Source of the DNA: Vitellaria paradoxa | Taxonomy: Eukaryota; Streptophyta; Magnoliopsida; Ericales; Sapotaceae | Assembly: GCA_019916065.1 (NCBI GenBank) | Contig: CM034236.1 | Coordinates: 21,841,508-21,905,507, forward strand | Direction of reading: 5' to 3' | DNA length: 64,000 bases | Part shown: positions 48,779-60,555 of the stretch, piece after piece | How the letters are laid out: each line of letters begins with the position of its first letter | Numbering within the stretch: position 1 is the stretch's first letter | Made by a program: the position numbers and the translations under genes | The notes under the pieces: generated by a model | Database searches by the model: none | What the model was told of the DNA's origin: nothing | What the model saw: the letters and a program-made list of their open reading frames with translations, nothing else

Positions 48779-49535
48779 GTCACAAGTTTTAGTTTTTATA
48801 GTTTTTTCTCAGCCTCTATAAATATGAAACATGTATCAGACTTTTGGATAGCCTTTCATATATTTCTAGTATAATTTTTCTTATTTTTTCTTAGTTTTTA
48901 GAGAGTTTGGCAATGAGATTACAATGAAGTTTCAGATTAAAGCTTTTAATATGCAGCAGTCCTTTTAATATAACTGCATTTTTTTCTTCAATGGAGTTTG
49001 CTTTGTTTTACCTTCTCTCTTATTTTCTATATTGTTTATTTATTTAACATGCTAGTATAGATTCATACTTGATTCAACCTATCAATGATGGGTGGAACCT
49101 TATTTAAATGTTAGATGTAAACGGATCCAAGCATGCAACTTAAAACTTGCATGTTAGGGTTCTTGTCGTTTTCTAGATCTATCTTCTAATATTTTCAAAA
49201 TCTCTAAAAACTTGTGTACTTGATTATATTTCTTTGAAATCACTGATAACCACACAAGATCAGAACTTTCTTAATACTTTGAAAATAGAAGAGATAGATA
49301 TATATTATTTTTCTAGTTTTCTTATTCTTTTGTTTTTAAAACACTTGAACACTTATAACCTCAATCATATTTCGTTAAAATCCCTAATGACCTTATTTGA
49401 TCAAAACTTTCTTTATATTTTGAAATCAAAGAAAAGAGATCTGGACCAAAGAATGTTTTCAAGATGAAATCTCTCCTATATTTATCCTAAATATGATTTT
49501 AAAATTATGCTTTGGATATTATTTTCATGATAAAA

Positions 49536-51543
49536 TGTAATGACCCGAATTTTTAAATTTAATTTAGTTATTATATATATTTATTCAGTGAATTTATTTC
49601 GTTATTTAAATTTAATAATTTATAATTTTCGTATTTCATTTTAAGTTGTATTTAAAAAGATTAATTTTTTTTTAGGTGATTGGTGTAATTTTTCTAAACC
49701 TATGGGGAGTAGGAAATTAATTAGTTATTTAGGGTTAAAACTCTTCTTTTATAATATATATTGCTATATTTATTTTTTTAATAAAACCCTAGATAGAGAG
49801 AGAACCAAAGGGGAGGAAACATTGCCGCTGCGGAGAGAAAAAATTTGCTGCCAAGTTCAAGAGGTAAGGGGACGGAACTTCTATCTGTTTGTTTGTGTAT
49901 GTGTATGTAAAACATATACATATATATAGCAATTAATTGTTTGTCTTTTGGATAATCTCGTTCGGCGTGAAAAAAAAAATAAACGAAGTTGGGATGTTAA
50001 AATATGCTTGGCAGGAGGTTTTGATGTTTTGTATACATATATATATTTATATTATAGGAATGGTGGCCGGTTAGTATACATATATATGTAAATATTATAT
50101 ATATAAAAAAAAAAGGTTGATGGCAGATTGATCACATGGATGATAAATTGATTAATGGACTCTCCTGGGTAATGATTGCATATATATATATATATATATA
50201 TAATGTTCTTTTAAGTGAACAATTGGCACGTTTAGGCTCCAATAGGTAATGTTGAACTTGCTGGAACATTTGTTGAATCAAATCAAATACACTATTTTGT
50301 CCTTTATGTATTTTGTCTTTATATGCAATTACATTATAATTCTATTAGTTTGATATTAGCTTTATCTTTACATACAATTAATCTCACCAACGTGACACCT
50401 GTGTGTTGTGTGCATTGTTGTGCGTGGACACTTCCGTTTTAACCATATATTAGTTTGTTTAATTTCATGCTCTGTATTAGCTTATTAAATATTGCTTTTC
50501 ATTAAATACCGAAAACGTGACATTGCCTGTTAGATGAGATATATGTTAGTGTTTTTGATGTGTTGATGAATTGAGGAGTAATAATGCGTAAAACTTAAGG
50601 CAAGAAGAATTTATTTAATGTGGTTATAAAATAAAATTTAATAATATATTTTATTTAGATTGAGAGGTACTGAAAATATCAGGTATACGTACCCAAGGGT
50701 TGAGAGTCCCAAAACCCGCGCGGGGTTGGTTATCGATTCCAGTAGGCTAGTAACCTATAAACGAGCAGATGCCTAAGGGTGGCATATTACATTCCTAAGG
50801 TTTTGGCCTAGGAAGCAGACACCGAAGGATGGTGTATATTGGTTGGGTCTTATTTTTACGGGACAACTAAGCAGACATCAATGAATGATGTATATTGGTT
50901 GGGTCTTATTTCTACGAGACAACCAAGCAGCAGTACCTTGAAATTAAATTATTTTTCTTTGATGTGTTGTGTGGTGTAGAAACACAAATAAATTGTAATG
51001 AAGAGAGATAAATGAATAAATTTAAGTTCTTGTTTGAAATTACTACTTGTGCATGTTTGTTTCACTTAGTAGCATGTTAGGACATACTACATTTATTATA
51101 TTATTATTAGGGTTCCGAGCACACGTGGTATTAGTGCTAAACCCCTTACAGCTTGCGGTGTAGGTAATGATTTTGAGTCACGCGCTGGACCTACTCACCA
51201 TGGAAATTAGCAATTTATTTATTTGTTTTTTATTTAATTTCATTAGAATTTTATTTAGAGAATGGTTTTTAGTGGATTGTGATAAGCCTCTGTTTGTGAG
51301 GTTATTATGAATTATTTTATCTAGCTTTGAGAGAATATTTGGACTTTGCCTTTGGAGCTTATTGTCTGGTTGACTTTGACTAAGGCATTTATTTTAATTT
51401 AAAGTTTAGTTTTAATTATTTTTTATTTTCATTGCTCTATAGTGTGGGTTTATGGCTCTGATGTGGGACAGGGAATGTTATTTAATGTTATGTTATGCGT
51501 TCTTTTGTTCACATACTCGGGTTGTGAAGCCCGGGGCGTGACA
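49536..51543 (+). mobile_element. Nested solo LTR with perfect TSD, chromovirus-like
   Basis: The 2,008 bp unit starts TGTAATGACCCGAATTTTT and ends GAAGCCCGGGGCGTGACA, with taaaa on both sides (49531-49535 and 51544-51548). Start and end are the usual chromovirus LTR termini. It contains a GAGCACACGTGGTATTAGTGCT phrase shared with the Tekay-like LTRs, and a diverged ~70 bp repeat (gtatattggttgggtcttat at about 50836 and 50891). No internal region remains, so it arose by LTR-LTR recombination. Confidence 0.85.
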
Positions 51544-52089
51544 TAAAATCTTTCTAATTTACTTTTCCTAATTGTGAGCTGTAAACTGCGATAAGATTCA
51601 CATCTCATAAAAGAATAAGTTGTCTACCTGGATTTGTACGTTGCATCAAATTTCTTCCATTTATTGTTTCAAAACCCTAGTTTCATTATTTGCGTTGTTT
51701 ATTCTAGTTTAGTTTACTTTGAATTACAAGCTTTCATACTTAGATTAGAATTGGTTTGATTACCTATTTTCTAGTTTAATTTAATTACTTGCAATTTTAG
51801 TTTATTATTAGGTAGTTAGTAACCAAAAACCAACCTTTTCAAAACTAAAACCAATTTGTATTTTATTGTTTTAAAAAGAGAATAGTAGGTTAGAATAACT
51901 TAGAAACTTTAGGCTTCATTCGTTGTTTCCTGTGGATACAATCCTGGTCTCACCAGATAAAACTACACCACACACCCTTATACTTAGGAGTTGTTTTTAA
52001 CTGCACGTTTATGAGACAATCACCAAGTATGCTTTTTTTTTTTGTCACTTGTGCACGATGCATGGTCCGACATATTTTAGATTGAGCCT

Positions 52090-52371
52090 GTGTCAACGTC
52101 AGAGGCTTGTGGGAGCCTTAGAAGTACCCGATGCATTGCATTGACTTTTATCTCTACATCGCTTGTGCCCTTCAAACATTATAGGCATAGGCCAGTGCCA
52201 ATGTCGCATACTGTACCACTACTAGACTTTGAAATCAATACAGAGACTACTATCACACTAGATGTGGAGTCACTTGAGGTGACACAGTCTCAGAGTGACC
52301 TCAAAGGATCTCAAACCGTGCCACAAAAGGCGGGTCAAGCCCAAAGGGAGAGCTTACAGATGCACAGGTAG
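52090..52371 (+). other. Open frame of 93 codons, unrecognised
   Basis: The frame encodes a Ser/Thr/Gln-rich segment (PVPMSHTVPLLDFEINTETT, then TQSQSDLKGSQTVPQKAGQ) and starts 67 bp after the end of the LTR. It could be the low-complexity tail of the PMD gene resuming after the retroelement, or chance. A GTAAGT donor-like site lies near 52499 and a TTGCAG acceptor-like site near 52560. No family resemblance. Confidence 0.2.
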
Positions 52372-52945
52372 GTGTTGAACCTAAGTCACAGCTAAGTGCG
52401 CCAACTTTTGGTCTACTACCACCTTTTCAGCCACAGTCTTATTCACTATGACTACAACATTTGAGTAAGAAGCTCCGAGGTGGCACCGAGTAGTAAACGT
52501 AAGTTACTTGTTTCTCATAACTTCTCTTTTATTTTCTTTTTATTTTTTATCAATTGCAGATGCAGAGCTCCTCAAACTTTGATGATGTGAGCAGTCTTTT
52601 CATGGGGACATTCTTTCCTGGAATGGCTCTAAGATTGGTCTTGATTTTATATATATTTCTCAAGAGCACTAAAATTTAGCTGAAGCCTTTGATACGATGG
52701 CATATACTCCTAAAATTTGTTACTCTTGCTATATTTGTATTACCCATATAGGTTGATGCATCTTTAATTCCATGTCTCCTAGTTTTTTGGTCTTTACTTT
52801 ATTGGTTTGTATTGTGGAAGCATATGTCTTTGTGTTGTTCTAGACTTTTATCTTTCTAATATTTTCTTTTTCCCTCGGATTTTGTTGAATAAGGTTTGTT
52901 GATCAAATCCTTCATGTCAAAAAGTTAACTCATTTCTTTTCCTAG

Positions 52946-53089
52946 TAGTTGGGGAGGATGAAATTGTTGAGTTGGTGATGCGCTATGTGGCGGCTTTCTT
53001 GAAGTCATCTTTAGTTGGAAAAAGTGCCAAGGATAGAGGGAGGATCTTTTCATTACTACCAAGGCTAGTCATAGAAAATATTAATTGGT
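52946..53089 (+). CDS. Candidate exon of an unidentified gene (first of three)
   Basis: After a TTTTCCTAG acceptor the frame reads GEDEIVELVMRYVAAFLKSS, then LVGKSAKDRGRIFSLLPR, a charged and amphipathic sequence that looks protein-like. The first in-frame stop is at 53093. A GTAATT donor at 53090 leaves a one-base overhang, which exactly fits the two-base start of the exon at 58724. The Copia element at 53156 sits in the resulting intron. No family is recognised. The model rests on splice phase and composition only. Confidence 0.3.
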
Positions 53090-53155
53090 GTAATTAATTT
53101 ATTATTAGGTTTTTATGAATTTAAAACTTATTCATTAGATTATACGAGCACTTGC

Positions 53156-53473
53156 TGTTAGAAAAAACGTAAACGACAAAAGTGGAGGAAGTGATATTTA
53201 TCATTTAACTAAGCATGCCTTTATATAGGCTTACAAAAAACAACCATAGAATACTAATGGTTAAAAACCATAAATGTCACCAAATGCCCATAACTTCTAA
53301 AACAAAGAAAACTCCCAAATTAACTCACACATAATTCCCTATAACTCAAAAAGCCACTACCGGTTATACACATCAAACCACAACCGGTTACACAAAAACC
53401 AAAAGCCATACATTAATACAAACTAAATGCCACAAATAAAGTTTAATAATAGAAACCTTTTATTTTCTCAACA
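53156..53473 (-). repeat. 3' LTR of the Copia element
   Basis: The left-hand LTR is downstream in the element's own orientation. It is 318 bp and contains a TATATAGG region (53222 onward on plus) and two ACCGGTTA words. The adjacent CCCCCCCTT at 53474-53482 is the polypurine tract read on the other strand. Confidence 0.92.
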
Positions 53474-53480
53474 CCCCCCC

Positions 53481-56400
53481 TTAAACTTGATTTGTTACAC
53501 CAAGTAAACTCCTCATTTTGATGAAAGTCTCCAACTTGAGGGGCTTCGTGAAAATGTCCGCCGCTTGGTCTTGTGACTTGATATATTTGAGTTCCACTTC
53601 TTTCTTCGTAACGCAATCCCGAATGTAGTGAAATCGGGTATCGATGTGCTTGCTCCTCCCATGAAATACCGGATTTTTGGCTAAGGCAATGGCCGATTTG
53701 TTATCAACAAAAATCTCCATTGGACCTTCCATTTGAAACTTCAACTCCTTCACTAAGTTTCTTAGCCAAATTGCATGACATACACATGAAGTTGCCGCGA
53801 TGTACTCCGCCTCGCATGTTGATAATGTGACTATGGGTTGCTTTTTTGACATCCATGTGAACGCCGTTTCACCAATAAAAAATACAAACCCCGTAGTGCT
53901 CTTCCGATCATCCAAGTCACTACTCCAATCACTATCACAATAACCAACAACATCAAAATTGCTAGAAGAGACATAGGAAAGACCATACCCAATCGTCCCT
54001 TTGATGTAGCGAAGTATCCTCTTTGCCATTTTGAAATGCATTGTTGTCGGCTCCTCCATAAATCGACTAATGATTCCAACTGAATAAAGAATATCCGGTC
54101 TTGTGCATGTCAAGTATCTCAAACTTCCAACCAAGCTTTTGAAAAATGTAGAATCTACCTTCTCTCCTCCATCTTGCTTGGTGATTTTGACTCCACATTC
54201 CATCGGTGTTCCAACCGGATTAGCATCATCCATGTTGAACCTTTTAAGCACTTCTTTAGCATAGCCCTCTTGGGATATAAAAATCCCATCTTCACCTTGT
54301 TTGACCTCGATCCCAAGATAGTAACTCATGAGGCCAATGTCCGTCATTTCAAACTCCTTTGCCATCTCCCTTTTGAACTCATCAAACATGCTGGGATCGT
54401 TTCCAGTAAATACTAAATCATCAACGTATAAACAAATGATTAGTATGTTTTCACCTTACATTTTGATGTAGAGGGCATGCTCGTAAGGACACTTCATATA
54501 CTTCTTCTCTTGAAAGTACTTGTCAATCTTCGAATTCCATGCTCTCGGTGCTTGCTTCAAACCGTAAAGAGCCTTCTTCAATCGAAGCACTTTGTCTTCT
54601 TTACCCTTGACTTCATAACCCAACGGTTGCTCCACATAGACCTCCTCCTCAAGAATTCCGTTCAAGAATGCCGATTTGACATCCATTTGATGTATCTTCC
54701 AATGATTATGGGCTGCCAAAGCAATAATCAAACGAATAGTTTCAAGGCGAACAACGGGGGCAAATACCTCATCATAGTCGATGCCATGTTGTTGACTATA
54801 CCCTTTCACAACTAGTCTCGCCTTGTGCCTCTCAACATCGCCATTGGCCTTTCGCTTTGTCTTGTATACCCACTTTACTCCGATTGGTTTGTGCCCTTTT
54901 AGAAGCTTGGTCAACTCCCATGTGTCGTTTTTCTCTATCACTTGAATTTCTTCATCCATTGCATTCTTCCATTTTTTGTTTGCAATGGCTTCTTGGAAAC
55001 TAATGGGCTCACAATCACCAAAAAGACAATAGAGAATTATGTCATTTTGATTTTCATTTACCTCATTAAGTTCCCGTAGACTTCGGGTTCTTCTTGGGCC
55101 AATTTCGTTCTCCGAATCGCTGGAAAATGCCTCCGTTCCGCTGGACGATGCATTGCATGACGCTGAGCCTTCAGATGACGACCAATCGGTCGACCGGGGT
55201 GACGCTGGAATGGGCAAAACTTCACTTGTTTCGTCCCTGGTTGGCTCGTTTTCATCGTCTTCTTCAAAGTATGGAAGGAAATCATACTCCTCCTCCTGTA
55301 TATTCCAATCCCAAGAGACTTCCTTATCAAAAACAACATCACGACTAATAATTACCTTCCCATTCAAAGGATTGTAGAGGCGATAACCCTTTGAACTTGC
55401 GTCATAGCCGATGAAGATGAGTTTCTCGCTTCGATCGTCGAGCTTGGTCCTTTTTTCCTCCGACACATGAGTATATGCAATACTCCCAAACACCTTGAAG
55501 TGACCAATTCCGGGCTTTCTTCCGTTCTATGCTTCTTGAGGCGTCTTGTCAAGCACACTTTTGGTTGGTGCTCGGTTTGTCAAATAGACCGCACAAGCTA
55601 CGGCCTCCGCCCAAAATTCCCTCGGCATCTTCTTCGTCTTCAGCATGCTTCTTGCCATGTTCAAGATTGTCCGATTCTTCCTCTCCGCCACGCCATTTTG
55701 CTGCGGTGTCCTTGGCACCGTTGGACGTCGGATGCCTTTTTCATCACAAAACTGTTTGAACTCATTTGATGTGAATTCACCACCTTGATCGGTTCTCATG
55801 GCCTTGATCGTAAGGTTGCTTTCATTCTCCACACGCACCTTAAATCTCTTGAAGATTTCAAATACTTCCGATTTTTCCTTCAAAAAGTACACCTATGTTT
55901 TTCTAGAAAAATCATCAATAAAGAGAAGGAAGTATTTACTTTTACCATGAGACTCCGGTTTGATCACTCCACACACATCGGCATGGATGAGTTCTAGAGG
56001 CTTCTTGGCTCTTGTCATAGACTCCTTCGGAAAACTACTTCAATGATGTTTTCTGAGTAAGCACCCTTCACACACTTGGTTCGGCTTGTGAATGTGCGGT
56101 AAACCCCGCACCATCTTCTTCTTCGACAAGTCTTCTAGACTCCCAAAATTGAGGTGTCCGAACCGTAGATGCCATAGCCAAGAGGGATCCTCATAACACA
56201 TCTTCAAGCATTTCGGAACATCATTACATACATTCAAAGGAAACATTCGGTTTTTGGTCATGGAGACTTTAGCAACAAGTCTCTCATGATTATCTCTCAA
56301 ATACAAACAATTGTTTTTCATTTGAACTTCAAAACCTTTCTCTAACAATTGTCCTACACTCAATATATTGTTTTTTACATTGGGAATGTAATAAACATTT

Positions 56401-57599
56401 GTGATATATTGATGTTCTCCATTTTTTAACCGAATGAGAATTTTACCTATTCCTTTGATGGCGGCTAAAGAATTGTCTCCAAAGGCAATATTACCTTTCG
56501 CCATCTCGTTCAACTCCGCAAACATCTCGCGGTTCCCACACATATGATTCGAGGCTCCGGTGTCAAGATACCACATGCTATATCGACTCTCTTCTTCTCC
56601 CTTTGAAACCATGAATAAGGTTCCGTTCTCCTCCGCATAATTGGACTGCCCTTGATGGGCGTTGGATGTGCCGGCGGTTGACCGGTTCTGATGCTTCCGG
56701 TCGATCGGCTCTGTTTGGGATGAGTAACACTCATTCGCATAATGTCCATATTTATTACAATTATAACATTTTACCTGAGATTTATCTCTCCCGGACCTTC
56801 CACCACGTCTTCCACGACCTCGGCCTCCTCTTCCTCTTGAAGATTCACACGAGTTTTGAGAAACGTCGGTGTTGGCTTCACCTCTTCCACCATGGCCTCG
56901 ACCACCGCGACCTTTTCCACATCCACGACCATTCTCCTCCTTGAGTTTGAGTTGGAGAAGTTGTTCAACGGTCTCCGTTTGCTCCATCTTCCTTTCCTTT
57001 TTCTCCTCATAGGCTTGCAACGAGCCTATAAATTGTTCAATCGTCATGTTCTCGAGATCCTTTGTCTCCTCGATTGTCGTGGCGATGATCTCGAACTTAG
57101 TGTTTAGGCTCCGTAGAACCTTCTCCATGACACGAACATCGGCGATTTCTTCACCGTTCCGTCTCAATTGGTTGACAACGGTCATTACTTTTGTGTGATA
57201 TTCCGCTATCACCTCCGTCTCCTTCATCTGTAACGATTCAAACTCACCACGTAAAGTTTGTAACCGTACCTTTTTCACACGATCAGCTCCTCTATGAGTC
57301 GATTGGAGCTTATCCCACGCCACCTTTGACGTCTCGGCATTGGCAATGGTCTCAAACGTGTCTTCGTCCACCGATTGGTACAAGATATAGAGGGCCTTCT
57401 TGTCCTTCTTTCTTGTCTCCTTTAATGCGTCTCTTTGCGCTTGATCGGCTCCAGCTTCCGCCTCTTGGAAACCGTTCTCCACGATCTCCCACACGTCTTG
57501 TGCTCCTAGTAACGCCTTCATCTTGATGCTCCAATTGTCGTAGTTGAGCTTGGTAAGCATCGGTAGTTGAAGCGGACCCATTCCTCCACCGTTGGCCAT
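53481..57599 (-). pseudogene. Copia gag-pol polyprotein, one continuous frame with four premature stops
   Basis: The start is taken at the ATG at 57599 (MANGGGMGPLQLPMLTKLNY), since upstream codons lie in the PBS/LTR. Domains in order: gag (to about residue 270); CCHC knuckle CYNCNKYGHYANEC (56727-56768); protease WYLDTGASNHMCG (about 56570); integrase zinc finger LRFGHLN...CEGCLL (about 56060-56160); DDE core with [20 protein letters not shown] and NGVAERKNRTI; RT with YKTKRKANGDVERHKARLVV, DVKSAFLNGILEEEVYVEQP and YVDD (54417-54428); RNase H with STCEAEYIAA; natural stop at 53481-53483. All 1,373 codons stay in one frame. Premature stops are at 56040 (TGA), 55893 (TAG), 55527 (TAG) and 54456 (TAA). 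Family context suggests R, W, W and Q/K at these sites. Catalytic residues are otherwise kept. Confidence 0.92.
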
Positions 57600-57622
57600 T
57601 TTTCTCTCGGTTTTTTCTGCAC

Positions 57623-57634
57623 GCTCTGATACCA
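57623..57634 (-). other. Primer-binding site (initiator tRNA-Met) of the Copia element
   Basis: GCTCTGATACCA on the plus strand is TGGTATCAGAGC on the element strand, 3 bp from the 5' LTR. Confidence 0.9.
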
Positions 57635-57637
57635 CTT

Positions 57638-57955
57638 TGTTAGAAAAAACGTAAAGGACAAATATGGAGGAAGTGATATTTATCATTTAACTAAGCATGC
57701 CTTTATATAGGCTTACAAAAAACAACCATAGAATACTAATGGTTAAAAACCATAAATGTCACCAAATGCCCATAACTTCTAAAACAAAGAAAACTCCCAA
57801 ATTAACTCACACATAATTCCCTATAACTCAAAAAGCCACTACCGGTTATACACATCAAACCACAACCGGTTACACAAAAATCAAAAGCCATACATTAATA
57901 CAAACTAAATGCCACAAATAAAATTTAATAATAAAAACCTTTTATTTTCTCAACA
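57638..57955 (-). repeat. 5' LTR of the Copia element
   Basis: The right-hand LTR is 318 bp, collinear with the other copy, and has about six substitutions against it and no indels. Confidence 0.92.
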
Positions 57956-57960
57956 CTTGC

Positions 57961-58723
57961 AATGGATGGAATATTGGACATAGTAATTTGACAGATTGAA
58001 GTGATAATTCTTGCAACTGCTTTCTCTAAAACCAACCGTGAGAACTAATGAATATTGCTGAGAAGTAAAAGCAGAAACATAAAAGCGCTGCAAATGGACC
58101 ACCAGAAATGAAAATGTTGCAAAGTACATCCTACTAGATATTGCATACTACTAGTAATCCAAGTACAAACTTCCCGTCTTTAGTTTTTGTACGTTATCAA
58201 TTATGTGTCATGGAATAATTAGTATCAAGCATGAATTAAGCATTACAAGGAGTCTTATGTTCTACTGAGCTTCAATTCACGGGCTTTGCTGATTTACATT
58301 GTCTGTTTATTGCAATGGTAGGAGATGCATTAGGATCCAAGTATATACCTTATGGGCAATGAAAATAAAACACCAAATCATAAGCCCACAACAGTTGAGG
58401 AACCAAATTCTTTGATATCAGATGATACAAATCCAATACAAATGAAAAGTAATTCTTCCATTTTTAGTGGCAGTTATAGTGAGAATAGGCACTGCTCTCG
58501 TTAGAGTGCAAGGTCAAAGCAGGGGATTTCTACCAACATGTGGAATCAATTAATGTTGTTTCATGTGGTTCCGATGATAGGTTGACTCTCCCTCTCTAGT
58601 TTGCTTTAAATTTTCTTCTTAGGGTTTAAGCTATAACAATGTTTTGTTGTCTTGCAGATTTTTTTTGACTAGAAATAACGAAATTTGCAAGTTGGTAGAT
58701 TTATTTCTTTTCTATTTATGTAG
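57961..58723. other. AT-rich DNA between the Copia element and the next candidate exon
   Basis: No gene, repeat boundary or RNA gene was recognised. If the three-exon model is right, this is the distal part of an intron that was about 0.8 kb before the Copia insertion. Confidence 0.35.
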
Positions 58724-58839
58724 GTGAAGCAATTAAAGACATTGAGAAAGATAGAAATCCCCCCTTTAGAAAAGAAAAATCTAATGCCGAACCAATAATC
58801 GTTCCTGTAGTCCTAACGAAGGCTGAATTTGACCATGAG
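58724..58839 (+). CDS. Candidate exon of an unidentified gene (second of three)
   Basis: The exon is bounded by a TTTATGTAG acceptor and a GAG|GTGAGA donor, both good plant sites. It reads (n)gt-EAIKDIEKDRNPPFRKEK, then SNAEPIIVPVVLTKAEFDHE, without a stop. The two-base start matches the one-base overhang of 52946-53089, and the end is phase 0 into 60496. The composition is that of a soluble charged protein segment. No family is recognised. It may be a host gene fragment carried by the MULE or a real gene in which the element sits. Confidence 0.35.
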
Positions 58840-60495
58840 GTGAGATTAGTGACTTGGCTTGAAATTTTTATAAGAAGTAGTTGGTAGGGAATTATTATAT
58901 ACACACATACATTTGTAAAACCAGACTTTATTATTCAATTTTGCTCCAAATTGAATGGGAGGTTGTGAGAAAATGGTTTTGTGTGTGTGTAAGCGTTAGT
59001 GATCCAGCCTTACTGTCAAATCTAAGGTTCTTACATTGCTGCTTTTGGTACATGTAGGTTGCTTGTGATAGATACATATTCTACTTCCATTGTTATCATG
59101 TTATGAAAACATAAGAATCTGTTCGAAACATAAAAATCTATGTAACCTCAATGATTATATTAGACCATTTTAAGCTTTTTGCTCAACATTAGCAGTTGCA
59201 TGAAATTAAGTTTAAGTGTTTGAGCTAACTGAGGTTCAGGAAATAGGCCGTGATAAATTTTGTTTTATCTTTCTGTAAGTGTGGCATAGAACCTTTCAGA
59301 GAATTGGATGGTAGCTCCCATATGTGTTGTGTTGTATATTTAGAGGGAGTGAAATTTAGGGATGGTTGAGGATATTTTTGCTAGTACAATTGAAATCAAT
59401 ATATTTTTAGATAGTTTTCATTGTTTGATGCCAAAAGAGTTTTGTTTTAACTTATTTTTTTATTTCACTTTTATTTTAATGGATTTGATAAGTGATCTTA
59501 ATTTTTTAAGGACGGGATATACGTGCTTAAACGCTTTTGTATACATCTTGCATATAAAAGTGGTGCTCTTTTTTTTGGCATCTTTTGTGATTAATATATA
59601 CCTTTTCACCTAAGAGGAAAAACAATTTCAGCCAACAGAATGAATGAGTGCAATCTTACTTTTATTTTCAATGTAGGTGAAACAAGGACACCTGGAAAAC
59701 TCTTAGCATATTTGTTCACATACATTTTGTGATAAATGTTTAATTCAATTACAAAAAAAATTTAACTTCTCATGTTCATTGTAGAATTTTCAAAATTATC
59801 ATGCTTGTGCAACATAATTTTTGTTTTTAATTTTTGTACTAAGCCAATTACGCCTCTTAATTTTTTAAAAACTAATCACTACATGGATGGTTCCTTCTTG
59901 CTGGAATATGCTCTTCATGCTTGATTTCCTGAAGACTACACCGTTGAAGTTGAGATTTATTTTCTTACTACTGGATGGCTGCTGGTTTGAATGCCTTTTA
60001 TGCCGCTGGTCTTTGGGTGGATACTTCTTTGTAGCTTGGTGCTGGTTACTGATTTCATTAATTTTCCGGGCACTTCATTGGGATGTTGTTGCTCTTGCAT
60101 AGCTCTCTGACTGCTTATTTTGGTTGCTGCAAAACTCTTGTGGAGCTACCTCTTTCTGGTTTCTTGGTCTGTCATTGAACTTCTGTTGCTTGTAAGCTGG
60201 GAGATATTTCTTGAGCTGTTTTGTATCTTCAATGTGTGCTGATTTTGGTGTTATTGCTGCTGTTCTGCTTTCTTACTGCTTCATAGTTGTGTAGTTTATT
60301 TACTAGAAGATAATGGTGTGTAATTCATTTGAATGCTGAATGCATCTGCCTTTTGTTCTGTTTTCATCAACCTTCGTCTGTGATTTGCTAGTTTCTTGGT
60401 TACTGGGTTTGAATTTGTTGGGGGGGGGGACTACTTTGAAATATGTCTATTAGTTTTTTTACTAGTTAATCTTTAGTGGCTCTTGTGTGTTGCAG
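58840..60495. other. Candidate intron, no other feature recognised
   Basis: AT-rich, becoming GC-richer at 59880-60480 with many ctgctg/ttgctg words. The open frame 59887-60102 there is Trp/Leu/Phe-rich and unlike a protein. A G-run lies at about 60421-60429. Confidence 0.3.
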
Positions 60496-60555
60496 GTGCC
60501 CATTCAGTGCGTGAAAAAGCACTTGCTAGAGGAAGGCATAGAAGATAGATTATGA
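60496..60555 (+). CDS. Candidate terminal exon of an unidentified gene (third of three)
   Basis: After a GTGTTGCAG acceptor the phase-0 frame reads VPIQCVKKHLLEEGIEDRL and stops at 60553-60555. The alternative phase gives a basic AHSVREKALARGRHRR and a stop, so the frame is not certain. Support is splice signal plus phase only. Confidence 0.25.
   Translation: MPIQCVKKHLLEEGIEDRL

Larger units (their letters stand above)
47047..52022 (+). mobile_element. 3' LTR of the Tat/Athila-like element, split by two nested solo LTRs
   Basis: The LTR starts TGTGATTATACTTGAAAAC after the polypurine tract and ends ATGAGACAATCA at 52022. Three host pieces remain: 47047-47373, 48779-49535 and 51544-52022, about 1.56 kb together. 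The TATA box TATAAATA is at 48817-48824. The 3' piece has the block CCTGTGGATACAATCC, CACCAGATAAAACTAC and CACACACCCTTATACTTAGG, closely matching the end of the solo LTR at 8414-10213. The expected TSD partner of ccaag (52023-52027) was not found because the left end is lost. Confidence 0.6.
53156..57955 (-). mobile_element. Nearly intact Ty1/Copia retrotransposon with perfect TSD
   Basis: The 4,800 bp element is flanked by cttgc (53151-53155 and 57956-57960). It has two 318 bp LTRs (TGTTAG...CTCAACA), a tRNA-iMet primer-binding site, a polypurine tract and one long gag-pol frame in the order gag-PR-IN-RT-RH. The LTRs differ at about 6 of 318 positions, so it is the youngest insertion in the window. 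Short LTRs and compact size resemble Ale/Retrofit-type Copia elements, but the lineage is not certain. Four in-frame stops disable it. Confidence 0.93.

Noticed and set aside
54174..57526. Plus-strand frames of 70-112 codons across the Copia element
   Set aside because: They are antisense shadows of the gag-pol frame, which has clear domains.
59887..60102. 71-codon frame rich in W, L and F
   Set aside because: Its composition is that of T/G-rich non-coding DNA, with no conserved block; it falls in a candidate intron.
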